From positions 1 through 21,628 of the forward strand of contig JBLGAC010000062.1 of assembly GCA_047610385.1 (NCBI GenBank): a DNA stretch of 21,628 nt, read 5' to 3'. The stretch comes from JBOCEF01 sp047610385. GTDB lineage: Bacteria; Pseudomonadota; Alphaproteobacteria; Rhodobacterales; Rhodobacteraceae. Both the position numbers and the translations under genes were made by a program. The notes beneath the pieces were generated by a model. The model did not search any database. It was not told the origin of the DNA and saw only the letters and a list, made by a program, of their open reading frames with translations. Within the stretch, counting starts at the first letter, position 1; each line of letters begins with the position of its first letter. Below are positions 14,173 through 21,508 of this stretch, piece by piece.

Positions 14173-14925
14173 TCAGAGGCCCTCAGGCGGGGATCCATCG
14201 CCGCTGATCACCGACATCCGGTCAGTGCAGAACCAGCTGCGCCCGTATTCCACCGGCGCGCCATCAGCCCCGTGGTTAACGCTTTCGGCAAACAGCGCCG
14301 CCGCCCCGTCAGGCAGCTTGAGGTGCCGCGCGATGATTGCGCCGGGCCGTCCCGCGGTCAGCCGGGTCCAGGCGCGGGTGTAATCAAGAACCCCGCAGGC
14401 GGCCAACGCGTCGGTCACGCCCATTTGCGCGCGCAACGCGTCGGGCAGGGCGGTCAGGTGCCCCGGAAACGTCGTCACAGAATGGATGATGGGGACGCCG
14501 TCGGCCTCAGCCAGCGTTTCGGCGACATGAACCGGCGCGCCGCGGGGCAGGGCAAGGGCCAGCGATTCTTCGCGGCTGGCGGCGACGGTTTCCAGCCGCA
14601 GAATCCTGCGCCCCGGCGCGCGCCCCGCCGCGTTCAGATTGGCGGAGAATCGCGTGCGCGCCCCCAGCCGGTAATCCATGCGCCCCCCGGTCACCACCGC
14701 GCCTGCGCCGCGGCGGACATGAACCTGGCCCTCTGCGCTCAGCGCCGCCATGGCGCGGCGCAGGGTGTGGCGGTTGACGTCAAAGCGGCGCGACAGCTCT
14801 GCCTCAGACGGCAGGCGCGCGCCGGGGGGCCAGCGGCCACCTTCGATCTCAGCGCCAAGTGCGTCGCGGATCTGGCGCCAGATCGGGGCGCCGCCGGGGG
14901 TGCGGGTCAGGGGGGGCTGCGTCAT
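14173..14925 (-). CDS. phnF: GntR-family transcriptional regulator of phosphonate metabolism
   Basis: A protein of 250 residues. The N-terminal winged helix-turn-helix (IWRQIRDALGAEIEGGRWPPGARLPSEAELSRRFDVNRHTLRRAMAAL, about 15-62, and wing VHVRRGAGAVV) is of the GntR type. The C-terminal part (about 90-240, ending APVEYGRSWFCTDRMSV) is a UTRA ligand-binding domain, as in the HutC/PhnF subfamily. It should bind the divergent control region beside its own start and respond to a phosphorus compound. The gene is divergent from phnG with 81 nt between the start codons and is first in the phnF-C-D-E-acetyltransferase unit. That arrangement suggests autoregulation together with control of both arms. 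The effector is not visible in sequence. Confidence 0.92.
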   Translation of the reverse strand: MTQPPLTRTPGGAPIWRQIRDALGAEIEGGRWPPGARLPSEAELSRRFDVNRHTLRRAMAALSAEGQVHVRRGAGAVVTGGRMDYRLGARTRFSANLNAAGRAPGRRILRLETVAASREESLALALPRGAPVHVAETLAEADGVPIIHSVTTFPGHLTALPDALRAQMGVTDALAACGVLDYTRAWTRLTAGRPGAIIARHLKLPDGAAALFAESVNHGADGAPVEYGRSWFCTDRMSVISGDGSPPEGL

Positions 14926-14946
14926 GGAATGTTCACGGATCCTGTG

Positions 14947-14975
14947 TTGCGTTACCGCGCAGAATAGGCAAGAAT
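14947..14975 (+). promoter_or_regulatory. Candidate promoter of phnGHIJKLNM
   Basis: TTGCGT (14947-14952) and AAGAAT (14970-14975) are 17 nt apart on the plus strand. Transcription would begin inside the inverted repeat near 14982, with phnG starting at 15007. The match is weak; position and spacing are the main support. Confidence 0.35.
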
Positions 14976-14990
14976 TTGTCTAGTTGTCGA
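14961..14990 (-). promoter_or_regulatory. Candidate promoter of phnF-phnCDE
   Basis: On the minus strand TCGACA (14990-14985, five of six to TTGACA) is followed after 18 nt by TATTCT (14966-14961), about 35 nt before the phnF start. The -35 element lies between the two operator half-sites, so a bound repressor would cover it. Confidence 0.45.
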
Positions 14991-15003
14991 GAAGGATAGA
15001 CAA
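14976..15003. promoter_or_regulatory. Inverted-repeat operator, probable PhnF site
   Basis: TTGTCTA (14976-14982) and its exact reverse complement TAGACAA (14997-15003) are separated by 14 nt. With flanks, 9 of 10 positions match (AATTTGTCTA against AACTTGTCTA). A third partial half-site TTGTC lies at 14984-14988. TTGTCTA resembles half-sites of HutC/PhnF-type GntR regulators. It sits just before the phnG start, overlapping its ribosome-binding region, and just upstream of or across both promoters. Confidence 0.65.
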
Positions 15004-15006
15004 GTT

Positions 15007-15480
15007 ATGCAACCTGTCCACACCGCGCCGCAAGGCCCGGATAAAAATGCCGCCCGCGCCGGGTGGATGGCCACGCTGGCCCAGGCCGATCCATCGGCGC
15101 TGGAGGGTGCGTTTGCCGCGCTGGGCGCCGGGCCTGAGTACGAATGGCTGCGGGTGCCTGAACGCGGCGCCGCCATGATCCGTGGCCGCGCCGGGGGTGT
15201 CGGTGCGCCGTTCAATCTGGGGGAAATGACCGTGACCCGCTGTGCGCTGACCTTGCCGTGCGGCGCCGTTGGCCATGCCTATGTGCCGGGCCGTGATGGG
15301 GGCCACGCGACCCGCGCCGCGATCTGCGATGCGCTGATGCAGACTGACCGCGCCGATCAGGTGACGGCGCTGGTCCTGGCCCCGCTGCGCGCCGCTGCCG
15401 CCGCCGTAGCCGCCCATCGCGCGGGCCGGGCTGAGGGCACGAAGGTCGATTTCTTTACCATGGTGCGGGGAGAAGACTGA
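15007..15480 (+). CDS. phnG: C-P lyase core subunit PhnG
   Basis: A protein of 157 residues (E. coli 150). It contains the helical start RAGWMATLAQADPSALEGAF, FNLGEMTVTRCAL with the downstream GHAYVPGRDGGHATRAAICDALMQ, and the closing KVDFFTMVRGED, all as in PhnG. PhnG belongs to the PhnG2H2I2J2 core and is needed with PhnH, PhnI and PhnL for the first step, joining phosphonate to C1 of ribose from ATP. AAGGA 9-10 nt before ATG 15007 supports the start; this site lies inside the putative PhnF operator. It is the first gene of the plus-strand unit, and its TGA overlaps the phnH ATG by one base. Confidence 0.94.
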   Translation: MQPVHTAPQGPDKNAARAGWMATLAQADPSALEGAFAALGAGPEYEWLRVPERGAAMIRGRAGGVGAPFNLGEMTVTRCALTLPCGAVGHAYVPGRDGGHATRAAICDALMQTDRADQVTALVLAPLRAAAAAVAAHRAGRAEGTKVDFFTMVRGED

Positions 15481-16061
15481 TGTCCGCCACATTGTTGACC
15501 GGGGGCTTCAAAAGCCCCGCCACGCAGTCATCTACCGGCTTTCGTGCGATCCTTGATGCCATGTCCCGCCCCGGCGCGATCTGCGATGTTGCGGGCGCCG
15601 CGCCGCCTGCGCCGATGTCCCCCGCCGCGGGGCTGGTTGCGCTGGTGCTGTGCGATGCGCAGACGCCGGTTTGGCTCGCGCCGTCTTTGCGCGCGCATGT
15701 TCCCGACTGGCTGCGGTTTCATTGCGGCTGCCCGATCACCGATATCCGCGCCGATGCCATGTTCGCCTTCGGCGCGCCTGACGACCTGCTGCCCTTGACC
15801 GATTGGGCGCAGGGCAACCCTGAATACCCCGACCGCTCTGCCACGCTGGTGATGGCGCTGCCTGATTTTGGCGGCGCGTTCCTGACGCTGACCGGCCCGG
15901 GGATTGAGGTTGAGGCCCGCCTGCCGGTCGGCCCTGCCGCCGCTGCCCTCGCCGCCGCTTTGGCTGAGAACCACGCAATGGCCCCGATGGGCGTTGATCT
16001 GATCCTGACCTCAGGCGGGTGTCTTGCCGCTGTGCCGCGCTCCTCTCGCGTGAAGGAATAA
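15480..16061 (+). CDS. phnH: C-P lyase core subunit PhnH
   Basis: A protein of 193 residues (E. coli 194). FRAILDAMSRPG near the N-terminus, ALVLCDAQTPVWL and the C-terminal GVDLILTSGG.LAAVPRSSRV are characteristic of PhnH. It pairs with PhnG and PhnI in the core complex and takes part in forming the alpha-D-ribose 1-methylphosphonate 5-triphosphate-type intermediate; its own catalytic contribution is not established. The start overlaps the phnG stop (TGATG), so translation is coupled. The stop lies 3 nt before phnI, and AAGGA in the last codons serves as the phnI ribosome-binding site. Confidence 0.94.
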   Translation: MSATLLTGGFKSPATQSSTGFRAILDAMSRPGAICDVAGAAPPAPMSPAAGLVALVLCDAQTPVWLAPSLRAHVPDWLRFHCGCPITDIRADAMFAFGAPDDLLPLTDWAQGNPEYPDRSATLVMALPDFGGAFLTLTGPGIEVEARLPVGPAAAALAAALAENHAMAPMGVDLILTSGGCLAAVPRSSRVKE

Positions 16062-16064
16062 GCC

Positions 16065-17153
16065 ATGTATGTTGCCGTCAAAGGGGGTGAGCGCGCCATC
16101 GACGCCGCCCATGACTGGTTGGCTGAGGAACGCCGCGGCGACCTCTCCATTCCCGAACTGTCCGTGGCCCAGATCCGGGAACAGCTTGCCCTGTCGGTGT
16201 CGCGTGTGATGGCCGAAGGCTCGTTGTATGATCCCGATCTTGCGGCGCTGGCCATCAAACAGGCCCGCGGCGATCTGATTGAGGCGATCTTTTTGATCCG
16301 CGCCTACCGCACCACCCTGCCGCGCTTTGGCGCCAGTGTGCCCATCGACACCGGCGCGATGATCTGTGAGCGGCGGATTTCAGCAACCTACAAAGACGCG
16401 CCCGGCGGGCAGGTGCTTGGCCCGACCTTTGATTACACGCACCGGCTGCTCGATTTCGCGCTGGCTGCCGAAGGCGCGCCCACGGCCCGGCCCGACACCC
16501 GCGCGGACCCGGCCCCCAAGCCGCACATCTCTGAATTCCTTGGGGCTGAGGGGCTTTTGCAGGACGAAGCGCGCAGCGATGACACCCCCGGCGATCTGAC
16601 CCGCGAACCGCTGGAATTGCCCACCAACCGCGCCTTGCGCCTGCAATCGCTGGCGCGCGGCGACGAAGGCTTCGCGCTGGCGCTCGCGTATTCCACCCAG
16701 CGCGGCTACGCCCAAACCCACGCCTTTGTCGGTGAATTGCGGTTGGGAGAGGTGGAGGTTGAGTTGGACATCCCCGAGCTGGGCTTTTGCGTCGCCATCG
16801 CCCGGATTGACGTCACCGAATGCGAAACGGTCAACAAGTTCAACGGATCAAAGACTGAGCCGCCGCAATTCACCCGCGGCTATGGGCTGACCATGGGCCG
16901 CAATGAACGCAAGACGATTTCCATGGCCTTGGTGGACCGTGCCCTGCGGTGGCGCGAACTGGGCGAGGACGACAAAGGCGCCCCCGCGCAGGACGAGGAA
17001 TTCGTGCTGTCCCACATCGACAACATCCAGTCGTCAGGGTTTCTGGAGCATATAAAGCTGCCGCATTATGTGGATTTCCAGGCCGAACTGGCACTGGTGC
17101 GCAAGATGCGGGCTGAAATCATGGCGAACGCCGCGCAGGAGGCCGCGCAATGA
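16065..17153 (+). CDS. phnI: C-P lyase core subunit PhnI (nucleosidase)
   Basis: A protein of 362 residues (E. coli 354). It is recognised from its start MYVAVKGGERAIDAAHDWLAEERRG, from PELSVAQIREQLALSVSRVMAEGSLYDP, and from the later blocks FALAYSTQRGY, TRGYGLTMGRNERK and the closing FVLSHIDNIQSSGFLEHIKLPHYVDFQAEL. Known for the family: PhnI removes the purine base from ATP/GTP and, with PhnG, PhnH and PhnL, allows phosphonate to take its place on ribose. It is cytoplasmic and part of the C-P lyase core. The region of residues 140-185 is Pro/Ala- and Asp-rich (the APTARPDTRADPAPKPH stretch) and looks like a flexible loop. The stop overlaps the phnJ start (ATGA). Confidence 0.96.
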   Translation: MYVAVKGGERAIDAAHDWLAEERRGDLSIPELSVAQIREQLALSVSRVMAEGSLYDPDLAALAIKQARGDLIEAIFLIRAYRTTLPRFGASVPIDTGAMICERRISATYKDAPGGQVLGPTFDYTHRLLDFALAAEGAPTARPDTRADPAPKPHISEFLGAEGLLQDEARSDDTPGDLTREPLELPTNRALRLQSLARGDEGFALALAYSTQRGYAQTHAFVGELRLGEVEVELDIPELGFCVAIARIDVTECETVNKFNGSKTEPPQFTRGYGLTMGRNERKTISMALVDRALRWRELGEDDKGAPAQDEEFVLSHIDNIQSSGFLEHIKLPHYVDFQAELALVRKMRAEIMANAAQEAAQ

Positions 17154-18022
17154 CCAGCGATTACAACTTCGCCTATCTGGACGAACAGACCAAGCGGATG
17201 ATCCGCCGCGCTTTGCTGAAAGCCGTTGCGATCCCCGGCTATCAGGTGCCGTTCGCGTCGCGTGAAATGCCGATGCCCTATGGCTGGGGCACCGGGGGCG
17301 TGCAGGTGACCGCCGCAGTGCTGACGCCTGGCGACGTGCTGAAGGTCATTGACCAAGGCGCCGACGACACCACCAACGCCGTGTCGATCCGCCGGTTCTT
17401 TCAGCGCACCGCCGGCGTGGCGACCACGGAAAAAACCACTGAGGCGACCGTGATCCAGACCCGCCACCGCATCCCTGAAACGCCGCTGACGGCTGGCCAG
17501 ATCCTCGTCTACCAAGTGCCGATCCCGGAGCCCTTGCGCTTTTTGGAACCGCGGGAGGTTGAGACCCGGCGCATGCACGCGCTGCAAGATTACGGGCTGA
17601 TGCATGTGAAGCTGTACGAAGACATCGCGCGCCACGGCCACATCGCCACAACCTATGCCTATCCAGTGATGGTTGAGGACCGCTATGTCATGGACCCCTC
17701 GCCAATTCCCAAATTCGACAACCCCAAAATGCACATGTCCCCAGCGCTGCAATTGTTTGGTGCTGGGCGCGAACAGCGCATCTACGCCGTGCCGCCGTTC
17801 ACCAAGGTTGTGAGCCTTGATTTCGAGGACCATCCCTTTGACCGTGGCCGCCCGCTGGGCGAATGCGCGCTGTGCGCCGAGGCGGACGGGTATCTGGACG
17901 AAGTGATCACCGACGATAAGGGCGGGCGGATGTTCGTCTGCTCTGACACCGACCATTGCGAAACGCGCCGCGTGGCGGGCCATGTCGGGTCCCAAGGCGT
18001 ACCTCTGGAGGCTTTGTCATGA
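17150..18022 (+). CDS. phnJ: Alpha-D-ribose 1-methylphosphonate 5-phosphate C-P lyase (radical SAM)
   Basis: A protein of 290 residues (E. coli 281). This is the enzyme that breaks the carbon-phosphorus bond, releasing the alkane and ribose 1,2-cyclic phosphate 5-phosphate by radical SAM chemistry. The cysteines are placed as in E. coli PhnJ: Cys239, Cys242, Cys264 and Cys270 (CALC, then 21 residues to C, then 5 to C). Three of them bind the 4Fe-4S cluster and the last supplies the thiyl radical. Gly30 in AIPGYQVPF corresponds to the E. coli glycyl-radical Gly32, with the same offset of two as the cysteines. GWGTGG, TRHRIPE and IPEPLRFLEP are further conserved blocks. All catalytic residues are present, so the pathway should be functional. 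It overlaps phnI and phnK by 4 nt each. Confidence 0.97.
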   Translation: MTSDYNFAYLDEQTKRMIRRALLKAVAIPGYQVPFASREMPMPYGWGTGGVQVTAAVLTPGDVLKVIDQGADDTTNAVSIRRFFQRTAGVATTEKTTEATVIQTRHRIPETPLTAGQILVYQVPIPEPLRFLEPREVETRRMHALQDYGLMHVKLYEDIARHGHIATTYAYPVMVEDRYVMDPSPIPKFDNPKMHMSPALQLFGAGREQRIYAVPPFTKVVSLDFEDHPFDRGRPLGECALCAEADGYLDEVITDDKGGRMFVCSDTDHCETRRVAGHVGSQGVPLEALS

Positions 18023-18789
18023 CCCGCCCGCTGCTGTCTGCCCGCGGTGTCACCCGCCGCTATGGCGCACGGATCGGCTGCCGGGACATATCGTTTGATC
18101 TGTGGCCGGGCGAAGTGCTGGGCATCGTCGGGGAATCCGGCTCTGGCAAATCCACGTTGCTGTCGGCGCTGTCGGGCCACGCCACCCCGGACGAGGGGCA
18201 GGTCTTGTATGACGGCCATGATGGCATCGTCGACGTGCCGCGATTGTCTGAGCCGCGCAGGCGCATGCTGATGCGCACCGACTGGGCCTTTGTGCACCAG
18301 AACCCGCGCGACGGGCTGCGCATGAATGTCTCCGCCGGGGCCAATGTCGGGGAACGCCTGATGGCCGTCGGCGCGCGCAATTACGGCAACATCCGGGGCC
18401 AAGCGCTTGACTGGCTCGGGCGTGTGGAAATCGCGGGGGAACGGATTGATGACCGCCCCTCGGCGTTTTCGGGCGGGATGCAGCAGCGGTTGCAGATCGC
18501 GCGCAATCTGGTGACCGGGCCGCGGTTGGCATTCATGGACGAGCCGACGGGGGGGCTCGATGTCAGCGTGCAGGCCCGCCTGTTGGACCTGATCCGCGGG
18601 CTGGTGCGCGAACTGGGGCTGAGCGCGATCATCGTCACCCATGATCTGGCGGTGGTGCGGCTGCTGGCCGATCGGCTGATGGTGATGAAGGACGGCGCCG
18701 CGGTGGAAACTGGGCTGACGGACCAGGTGCTCGATGATCCGCAGCATCCCTATACGCAGCTGCTGGTCAGCTCCGTGCTTCAGGTTTAG
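18019..18789 (+). CDS. phnK: C-P lyase-associated ABC-type ATPase PhnK
   Basis: A protein of 256 residues (E. coli 252). The ATPase motifs are complete: Walker A GESGSGKST (38-46), Q-loop FVHQNPRDGLRM, signature FSGGMQQR (150-157), Walker B LAFMDE (170-175) and VTHDLAVVRLLADR with the H-loop. The NPRDGLRM block and the ending DDPQHPYTQLLVSSVLQ are shared with PhnK and oligopeptide-type ATPases. It has no membrane partner here. PhnK docks on the PhnJ subunit of the core and is needed for phosphonate breakdown in vivo. GGAGG about 8 nt upstream within phnJ and the ATGA overlap decide the start at 18019. Confidence 0.94.
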   Translation: MTRPLLSARGVTRRYGARIGCRDISFDLWPGEVLGIVGESGSGKSTLLSALSGHATPDEGQVLYDGHDGIVDVPRLSEPRRRMLMRTDWAFVHQNPRDGLRMNVSAGANVGERLMAVGARNYGNIRGQALDWLGRVEIAGERIDDRPSAFSGGMQQRLQIARNLVTGPRLAFMDEPTGGLDVSVQARLLDLIRGLVRELGLSAIIVTHDLAVVRLLADRLMVMKDGAAVETGLTDQVLDDPQHPYTQLLVSSVLQV

Positions 18790-18799
18790 GAGACACGCC

Positions 18800-19483
18800 A
18801 TGATCGAGCTTGAAAACGTCGCGAAGACCTTCACCCTTCACGCCCAAGGCGGCGCGCGGATCGACGTGATCCGCGGCGCGACCTTTCGCGTCGATCCCGG
18901 TGAATGCGCCGGGCTGACCGGGCCATCAGGGTCCGGGAAATCCACCATCATGCGGATGATCTGGGGCAATTACCTGGCTGAGGCTGGGTCAATCCGTGTC
19001 TGCGGCACCGATGTCGCGCGCGCTGAACCGCGCCAAGTGATTGCGCTGCGCCGCGGTGTGATGGGCTATGTTAGCCAGTTCCTGCGCGTGGTGCCGCGTG
19101 TGCCGACCCGCGACGTGGTGGCCGAACCGCTGTTGATCGCAGGCATGGCGCGGAGCGATGCCATGGCGCGGGCAGAAGACCTGCTTGCCCGCCTTAATGT
19201 CCCCAGAACCCTGTGGGACCTGTCGCCGATGACCTTTTCGGGCGGAGAGCAGCAGCGCGTCAACATCGCCCGCGGGTTCGCCGCGCCGCGCCGCGCGATG
19301 TTGCTGGATGAACCGACCGCATCGCTGGACCCGGTGAACCGCGAGGTGGTGCTGCAATTGATTGAGGAGGCCAAGGCAGGTGGCGCGGCCATCCTCGGCA
19401 TCTTTCACGACGCTGAGGCCCGCGCGCGGGTCTGTGACAGGGAAATCGACGTGGGCGCCTTTTCCCCGCAGGTCGCGGCATGA
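18800..19483 (+). CDS. phnL: C-P lyase-associated ABC-type ATPase PhnL
   Basis: A protein of 227 residues (E. coli 226). Walker A GPSGSGKST (41-49), signature FSGGEQQR (146-153), Walker B AMLLDE (166-171) and the D-loop SLDP are present. MRMIWGNYLAEAGSIRV, VSQFLRVVPRVPTRDVVAEPLL and the C-terminal GIFHDAEAR..VCDR are typical of PhnL rather than of a transport ATPase. It acts with PhnG, PhnH and PhnI in the first step and can bind on PhnK over the core. TAGGAG 8-10 nt upstream sets ATG 18800, 10 nt after the phnK stop. Its own stop overlaps the phnN start. Confidence 0.94.
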   Translation: MIELENVAKTFTLHAQGGARIDVIRGATFRVDPGECAGLTGPSGSGKSTIMRMIWGNYLAEAGSIRVCGTDVARAEPRQVIALRRGVMGYVSQFLRVVPRVPTRDVVAEPLLIAGMARSDAMARAEDLLARLNVPRTLWDLSPMTFSGGEQQRVNIARGFAAPRRAMLLDEPTASLDPVNREVVLQLIEEAKAGGAAILGIFHDAEARARVCDREIDVGAFSPQVAA

Positions 19484-20043
19484 TGCGCGGAACCTTGCAT
19501 CTGGTGGTCGGCCCGTCGGGCGCGGGCAAGGACACGCTGCTGGCCGCCGCCATGGCCGCGCGGCCTGACATTCTGTTCCCGGCCCGGGTGATCACGAGGC
19601 CGGCAGCCGCGGGCGGCGAATCGCACATCCCCGCCACCATCCCCGATTTTGACGCGATGGAGGCCGCTGGCGCCTTTGCCCTGTCATGGCGCGCCCATGA
19701 TCTGGCCTATGGCATTCCGGCTGAGGCCAAGGCTGCGCTGGCGTCTGGCCGTCATGTGGCGGTCAACGTATCGCGCGCCGTGATCGGGGTTGCACGCGCG
19801 CGGTTTGCGCCGGTGCGGGTGCTGATGGTCACGGCCTCGGCGCAGGTGCTGGCCGCCCGGCTGGCTGCGCGTGGGCGCGAAGATGCGCGCGACATCGCGG
19901 CGCGGCTGGCCCGCGCGGGGCATGGTGTGCCTGATGGGCCAGATACCTATGTGATTGTGAATGATGGCACGCTTGAAGACGGCGCCGCCGCGCTGTTGGC
20001 CGCGCTGGTGCCGCGCCCGGACGCATGGCGCGCGACTGGCTGA
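19480..20043 (+). CDS. phnN: Ribose 1,5-bisphosphate phosphokinase
   Basis: A protein of 187 residues (E. coli 185). The P-loop GPSGAGKDT (11-19) and an ITRPAAAGGESHIP block, which parallels the guanylate-kinase-like substrate region, identify PhnN. ALSWRAHDLAYGIP (67-80) is another family hallmark. It phosphorylates ribose 1,5-bisphosphate to PRPP, returning the sugar of the C-P lyase intermediate to nucleotide metabolism. The start overlaps the phnL stop (ATGA), and a second ATG directly follows it. A further 127 nt separate it from phnM, the only long gap in this operon arm. Confidence 0.93.
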   Translation: MMRGTLHLVVGPSGAGKDTLLAAAMAARPDILFPARVITRPAAAGGESHIPATIPDFDAMEAAGAFALSWRAHDLAYGIPAEAKAALASGRHVAVNVSRAVIGVARARFAPVRVLMVTASAQVLAARLAARGREDARDIAARLARAGHGVPDGPDTYVIVNDGTLEDGAAALLAALVPRPDAWRATG

Positions 20044-20170
20044 TCCGCCCGCCATCATGCGCACGCCGCGAAACCGCTGCAAATTGCGCGCCCTTGACCC
20101 AACGGGGCCTGCGCCGGACCATCCGGCCAAGACCAAGACAAACGCGAGCATTCGCGAAAGGACCCACCAG

Positions 20171-21346
20171 ATGACGCTTCACGATCCCGCCCGGCTCGGC
20201 GCCGCGGACACTGTGCTTTCCAACGCCCGCATCGTGCTGAAGAACGACGAGATTGCCGGATCGGTGCTGATCCGCGCGGGGCGCATCGCGTCGATTGATC
20301 CCGGCGCCTCCGTGGTTCCCGGCGCGCAGGACATGGGCGGCGATCTGCTGATCCCTGGCCTGGTGGAACTGCACACCGACAATCTGGAACGGCATCTGGC
20401 ACCGCGGCCCGGCGTCGACTGGCCGCGCGCGGCGGCGGCGATCGCCCATGATGCGGAATTGGCCTCGGTCGGCATCACCACGGTGTTCGATGCGCTGCGG
20501 GTTGGGTCGATCACGACGTTCAAACGCGCCAATTACAGCAAATATGCCCGCGATCTGGCCGACGCGATTCTGTCGCTGAAGGCGTCGGGCGCGTTCCGCA
20601 TCAGCCATTTTCTGCATCTGCGGGCAGAGATCTGCTCCGAAACCCTGTTGGAGGAGATGGATGAATTCGGCCCCGCCGACGACGTGCGCATCGTCAGCTT
20701 GATGGACCACACCCCCGGCCAGCGCCAGTTTCGCGACATCGCCAAGCTGCGCCAGTATCATGAGGGGAAGTATGGCGGCGGCGAGGGCTTTGATTTTGAT
20801 GAATACATCCAGTTCCTCGCCGAAGTGAAAACCCGTTTCGGCACAAGCCACGAAGACGGCGCCGCAGCGCGTGCGCGCGCGATGGGCGCCGTGATCGCCA
20901 GCCATGACGACACCGAGGCGGCGCATGTCGCAGTCTCAGCCGCCCAAGGGTGCCGCGTCGCGGAATTCCCCACAACGCTGGAGGCCGCCACCGCCTGCCG
21001 CGCCCATGGTATTTCGGTGATGATGGGGGCACCGAACCTGCTGCGCGGCGGCTCGCACAGCGGCAATGTGGCGGCGTCAGAACTGCTTGAGGCCGGGCTG
21101 CTGGACATCTTCAGCTCAGATTACGCGCCATCATCCTTGCTGATGGCCGCGATGCGCATGGCGCGCGAAGGGGGCGACATGGCCGCGGGCATCCGCACGG
21201 TGACCCATGCGCCCGCCGCCGCCACAGGGCTGGATGATCGGGGCCAGATCGCGGCCGGTCTGCGCGCTGATCTGGTGCGGGTGAACAGCGATCATGCCGC
21301 CCCGGTGGTGCGCGGGGTCTGGGTTGCGGGTGCCCGTGTAGGCTGA
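20171..21346 (+). CDS. phnM: Alpha-D-ribose 1-methylphosphonate 5-triphosphate diphosphatase
   Basis: A protein of 391 residues (E. coli 378) of the amidohydrolase superfamily. It removes pyrophosphate from the ribose 1-phosphonate 5-triphosphate made by PhnGHIL, giving the PhnJ substrate. Seen: metal-site motif GLVELHTDNLERH (63-75, with His68 and Asp70), FLHLRAEI (147-154), LMDHTPGQRQF (177-187), ASHDDTEAAH (243-252) and FSSDYAPSSLL (314-324). The two-stranded beta start with LIRAGRIASIDPG and the closing GLRADLV/VRGVWVAG are standard for amidohydrolases. AAAGGA 9 nt before ATG 20171 supports the start. The frame is open back to 19961 but that part has no PhnM-like sequence. It is the last gene of the plus-strand phn unit. 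Confidence 0.95.
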   Translation: MTLHDPARLGAADTVLSNARIVLKNDEIAGSVLIRAGRIASIDPGASVVPGAQDMGGDLLIPGLVELHTDNLERHLAPRPGVDWPRAAAAIAHDAELASVGITTVFDALRVGSITTFKRANYSKYARDLADAILSLKASGAFRISHFLHLRAEICSETLLEEMDEFGPADDVRIVSLMDHTPGQRQFRDIAKLRQYHEGKYGGGEGFDFDEYIQFLAEVKTRFGTSHEDGAAARARAMGAVIASHDDTEAAHVAVSAAQGCRVAEFPTTLEAATACRAHGISVMMGAPNLLRGGSHSGNVAASELLEAGLLDIFSSDYAPSSLLMAAMRMAREGGDMAAGIRTVTHAPAAATGLDDRGQIAAGLRADLVRVNSDHAAPVVRGVWVAGARVG

Positions 21347-21508
21347 TCGCGGGGTGCTGTGCCATTTTTGTAGCTGGGGCGCGCGAATAAGGGCAATGGT
21401 CTGCGAGGTGGTTTGTTTAAAATCAGGAAAATCTATGGGGGGATTTTCCGATCCTTAACAGGCAGAAAATGTTGAATTAGGCCGTGTGGACAAAGGGGAT
21501 ACCCATAG
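21347..21508. other. AT-richer segment after phnM
   Basis: After the phnM stop the base composition becomes visibly richer in A and T than the rest of the window, and no gene is seen. It holds one inverted repeat, GGAAAATC (21426-21433) with GATTTTCC (21442-21449). No T-run follows it, so it is a weak terminator candidate for the phn operon. This segment may be a boundary between the phn locus and inserted DNA. Confidence 0.5.

Noticed and set aside
14971..15004. Pho box (PhoB site) in the phnF-phnG spacer
   Set aside because: The TTGTC words are 8 nt apart and then inverted, not the 11-nt direct repeats of a Pho box. An inverted-repeat operator fits better.
17066..17995. Minus-strand open frame of 309 codons
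   Set aside because: It is a shadow of phnJ, where the radical SAM cysteines and the overlapping neighbours prove the plus-strand reading.
19829..20926. Minus-strand open frame of 365 codons
   Set aside because: It is antisense to phnN and phnM, both well recognised. GC-rich DNA leaves long chance frames.
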